From JAAAPF01 sp964481035 (GTDB lineage Bacteria > Pseudomonadota > Alphaproteobacteria > Geminicoccales > Geminicoccaceae), in contig CAYZSE010000145.1 of the NCBI GenBank assembly GCA_964481035.1, positions 1 to 6,998 on the forward strand: a stretch of 6,998 bases of DNA. Reading direction: 5' to 3'. The position numbers and the translations under genes are program-made. Below the pieces are notes generated by a model. It was not told where the DNA came from. It saw nothing but the letters and a program-made list of their open reading frames with translations, and ran no database searches. Of this stretch, positions 5,524 through 6,998 are shown piece after piece (position 1 is the stretch's first letter; each line of letters begins with the position of its first letter).

Positions 5524-6872
5524 CGCCCCTCGTCACCGGCGTCCTCGGCCTCGGGCTGCTCGGCGCCCTGATCGTCGCCCGGATGCCCATCGCCTACGCC
5601 ATGATCCTGGTCGGCGCGGGCGGCATCATCGCCCTCGACGGCGCCGCGATCCTCATGAGCCAGCTCAAGACCCTGGCCTACGGCCAGTTCGCGATCTACG
5701 ACCTCTCGGTCGTGCCGATGTTCGTCCTCATGGGCCACCTCTCGACCCAGGCGGGGCTGTCCCTCGGCCTCTTTCGCGGCGCCAACGCCTGGCTCGGGCG
5801 GCTGCGCGGCGGCCTCGCCATGTCGGCCGTCGCCGCCTGCGCGGGGTTCGGCGCCGTCTGCGGCTCGTCGCTCGCGACCGCGACGACCATGGGCCAGGTG
5901 GCGCTGCCGGAGCTGCGCCGCTTTCGCTACTCGGGGGCGCTCGCCACGGGCACGATCGCCGCCGGCGGCGTGCTCGGCATCCTCATCCCGCCGTCGGTCG
6001 TGCTCGTCGTCTACGCGATCATCGTCGAGGCCAGCATCGTCACGATGTTCAAGGCGGCGCTGATCCCGGGCGCGATCGCGGTCGTCTTGTTCCTCCTCAC
6101 CATCGCCGTCTACGTGCGCGTCTTCCCCGCGGCGGGCCCCCCGGGCGAGCCCGTGAGCACGGCCGAGCGGCGCGCGGCGAGCCTCGGCCTCGCACCCGTG
6201 GTGATCATCTTCGGGATCGTCATCGGCGGGATCTACGGCGGGCTCTTCACCCCGACGCCGGCCGCCGCGATCGGCGTCGCCCTCGTCTTCGCCTACGGCG
6301 CCCTCAAGGGCGCCATCCGCTGGCCCGAGACCCGCAAGGCGCTGCTCGAGACCGCCGCGACCACGGGCATGATCTACCTCATCCTCCTCGGCGCCGAGCT
6401 CTTGAAGATCTTCATGGCGCGCGGCGGCGTGCCGCAAGCGGCGGCCGAATGGGCGGTCGCCTCCGGCCTCGCGCCGCTGACCATCCTGCTCGTGCTGCTG
6501 CTCGCTCTCGTCGCGCTCGGCTGCCTGATGGACTCGCTCTCGATGATCCTCCTCGCCGTGCCCTTCTTCTGGCCGATCCTCGTCGAGCTCAACGGCGGCC
6601 CGGCGGTCGCCGCGAGTGCCGCCGGCTTCGCCATGACGACCGAGGACCTCAAGATCTGGTTCGGCATCCTGGCGCTCGTCGTCGTCGAGCTCGGCCTGAT
6701 CACCCCGCCCGTCGGCCTCAACGTCTTCGTCATCTCGGCCCTCGCCCGGGACGTGCCGATGCTCGAGACCTTCAAGGGCGTCGCCCCCTTCGTCCTCGCC
6801 GAACTCGTCCGCATCGCCCTGCTCGTGAGCTTTCCCGTCCTGAGCCTCGGGCTCGTGCACGCGCTGGCGTGA
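5520..6872 (+). CDS. dctM: TRAP transporter large membrane subunit (DctM family)
   Basis: DctM is the translocating subunit of the TRAP transporter and belongs to the ion transporter superfamily; it couples solute entry to an ion gradient, commonly sodium. The product has 450 residues, slightly over the usual 425-430, with hydrophobic segments along its length. Conserved blocks are present: MPIAYAMILVG (22-32), SVVPMFVLMG (63-72), GFGAVCGSSLATATTMG (109-125), AAGGVLGILIPPSVVLVVY (147-165), GGIYGGLFTPTPAAAIG (236-252), LGCLMDSLSMILLAVP (333-348) and ELGLITPPVGLNVFVI (390-405). These two Pro-Pro/Gly repeats are the typical re-entrant loops. One departure from what I usually expect is Pro247 in TPTPAAA, where many family members carry Glu (TPTEAAA). 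The start is GTG 5520, overlapping the dctQ stop as GTGA, with only a weak upstream purine tract, so coupled translation is likely. Confidence 0.94.
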   Translation: MTPLVTGVLGLGLLGALIVARMPIAYAMILVGAGGIIALDGAAILMSQLKTLAYGQFAIYDLSVVPMFVLMGHLSTQAGLSLGLFRGANAWLGRLRGGLAMSAVAACAGFGAVCGSSLATATTMGQVALPELRRFRYSGALATGTIAAGGVLGILIPPSVVLVVYAIIVEASIVTMFKAALIPGAIAVVLFLLTIAVYVRVFPAAGPPGEPVSTAERRAASLGLAPVVIIFGIVIGGIYGGLFTPTPAAAIGVALVFAYGALKGAIRWPETRKALLETAATTGMIYLILLGAELLKIFMARGGVPQAAAEWAVASGLAPLTILLVLLLALVALGCLMDSLSMILLAVPFFWPILVELNGGPAVAASAAGFAMTTEDLKIWFGILALVVVELGLITPPVGLNVFVISALARDVPMLETFKGVAPFVLAELVRIALLVSFPVLSLGLVHALA

Positions 6873-6905
6873 GGCGGCGGCAGGCGGCGGCCCAGCCGGC
6901 ATTGT

Positions 6906-6927
6906 CGGCGGCAAGTGGTTGCCGTCG
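6906..6927 (+). terminator. Hairpin after the TRAP operon, possible terminator
   Basis: CGGCGGCAA (6906-6914) pairs with TTGCCGTCG (6919-6927) to give a 9-bp stem with one G-T wobble and a 4-nt GTGG loop, 33 nt after the dctM stop. The sequence after it is not a clean T-run, although a T-rich patch occurs from about 6948. It may be an imperfect or factor-assisted terminator. A competing small hairpin (GCCGGC with GTCGGC) overlaps its left arm. I see no gene start in 6873-6998. Confidence 0.4.
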
Positions 6928-6998
6928 CAAGGATTTCCCTCATTCTGGTTTCGTTTCGCTTCCTCCTCGTCGTGCTTGTGCGCCGCGCGCTGCTCCAA

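Noticed and set aside
6873..6890. GGCGGC-rich short repeat just after dctM.
   Set aside because: A few GGC triplets in very GC-rich sequence; too short and irregular to call a repeat element.
5373..6998. 541-codon minus-strand frame opposite dctM and reaching the window edge.
   Set aside because: It is antisense to a clear DctM gene; the Glu/Asp/Arg/His-rich product is typical of reverse-strand shadows in GC-rich coding DNA.
1..6998. CRISPR arrays, insertion sequences, tRNA or rRNA genes, and attachment sites.
   Set aside because: Reading through the window I found no spaced direct repeats, transposase frames, terminal inverted repeats or RNA gene signatures other than the riboswitch.

Overview
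This window is very GC-rich DNA, with a strong G/C bias at third codon positions and frequent GTG/TTG starts. Together with the style of the riboswitch and of the TRAP genes, this suggests a high-GC proteobacterium, most likely an alphaproteobacterium. That placement is an inference from composition and gene style, not from a marker gene. All eight recognisable protein genes lie on the plus strand in two tight clusters; most other long open frames are shadows caused by the base composition.

Region 1 (about 1-378) is a regulatory leader. It holds a near-textbook cobalamin (B12) riboswitch aptamer at about 61-247, with a closing P1 helix, the GGGAA and GGTG core, the P5 hairpin followed by GCAACTGT, CCACTG, CGGGAAGG and the terminal B12 box. 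A 130-nt expression platform follows, containing mutually exclusive hairpins and a perfect 7-bp complement of the first gene's Shine-Dalgarno sequence.

Region 2 (379-3849) is a five-gene energy-coupling-factor (ECF) type cobalt/nickel uptake operon in the order K-M-L-Q-O: a periplasmic DUF4198 protein (NikK type), the metal-binding S component CbiM, a membrane-anchored periplasmic NikL-type protein, the T component CbiQ and the ATPase CbiO. Genes abut or overlap, implying translational coupling. K and L take the place of the small CbiN protein of classical cobalt transporters. This composition is best known from nickel systems, but control by a B12 riboswitch argues that cobalt for cobalamin synthesis is the physiological substrate.

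Region 3 (3939-6872) is a complete three-gene TRAP transporter: DctP-type periplasmic binding protein, small membrane subunit DctQ and large membrane subunit DctM. It probably takes up an organic acid using an ion gradient; the substrate cannot be named. Only 89 nt separate it from cbiO and I see no convincing terminator there, so read-through from the cobalt operon is possible. The last 126 nt after dctM are non-coding as far as I can see and contain a small hairpin that may be a terminator.

The families are all known. The parts most worth following up are the riboswitch expression platform, the repeated N-terminal histidine in the three metal-facing proteins, and the linkage of a TRAP transporter to a B12-regulated metal operon.
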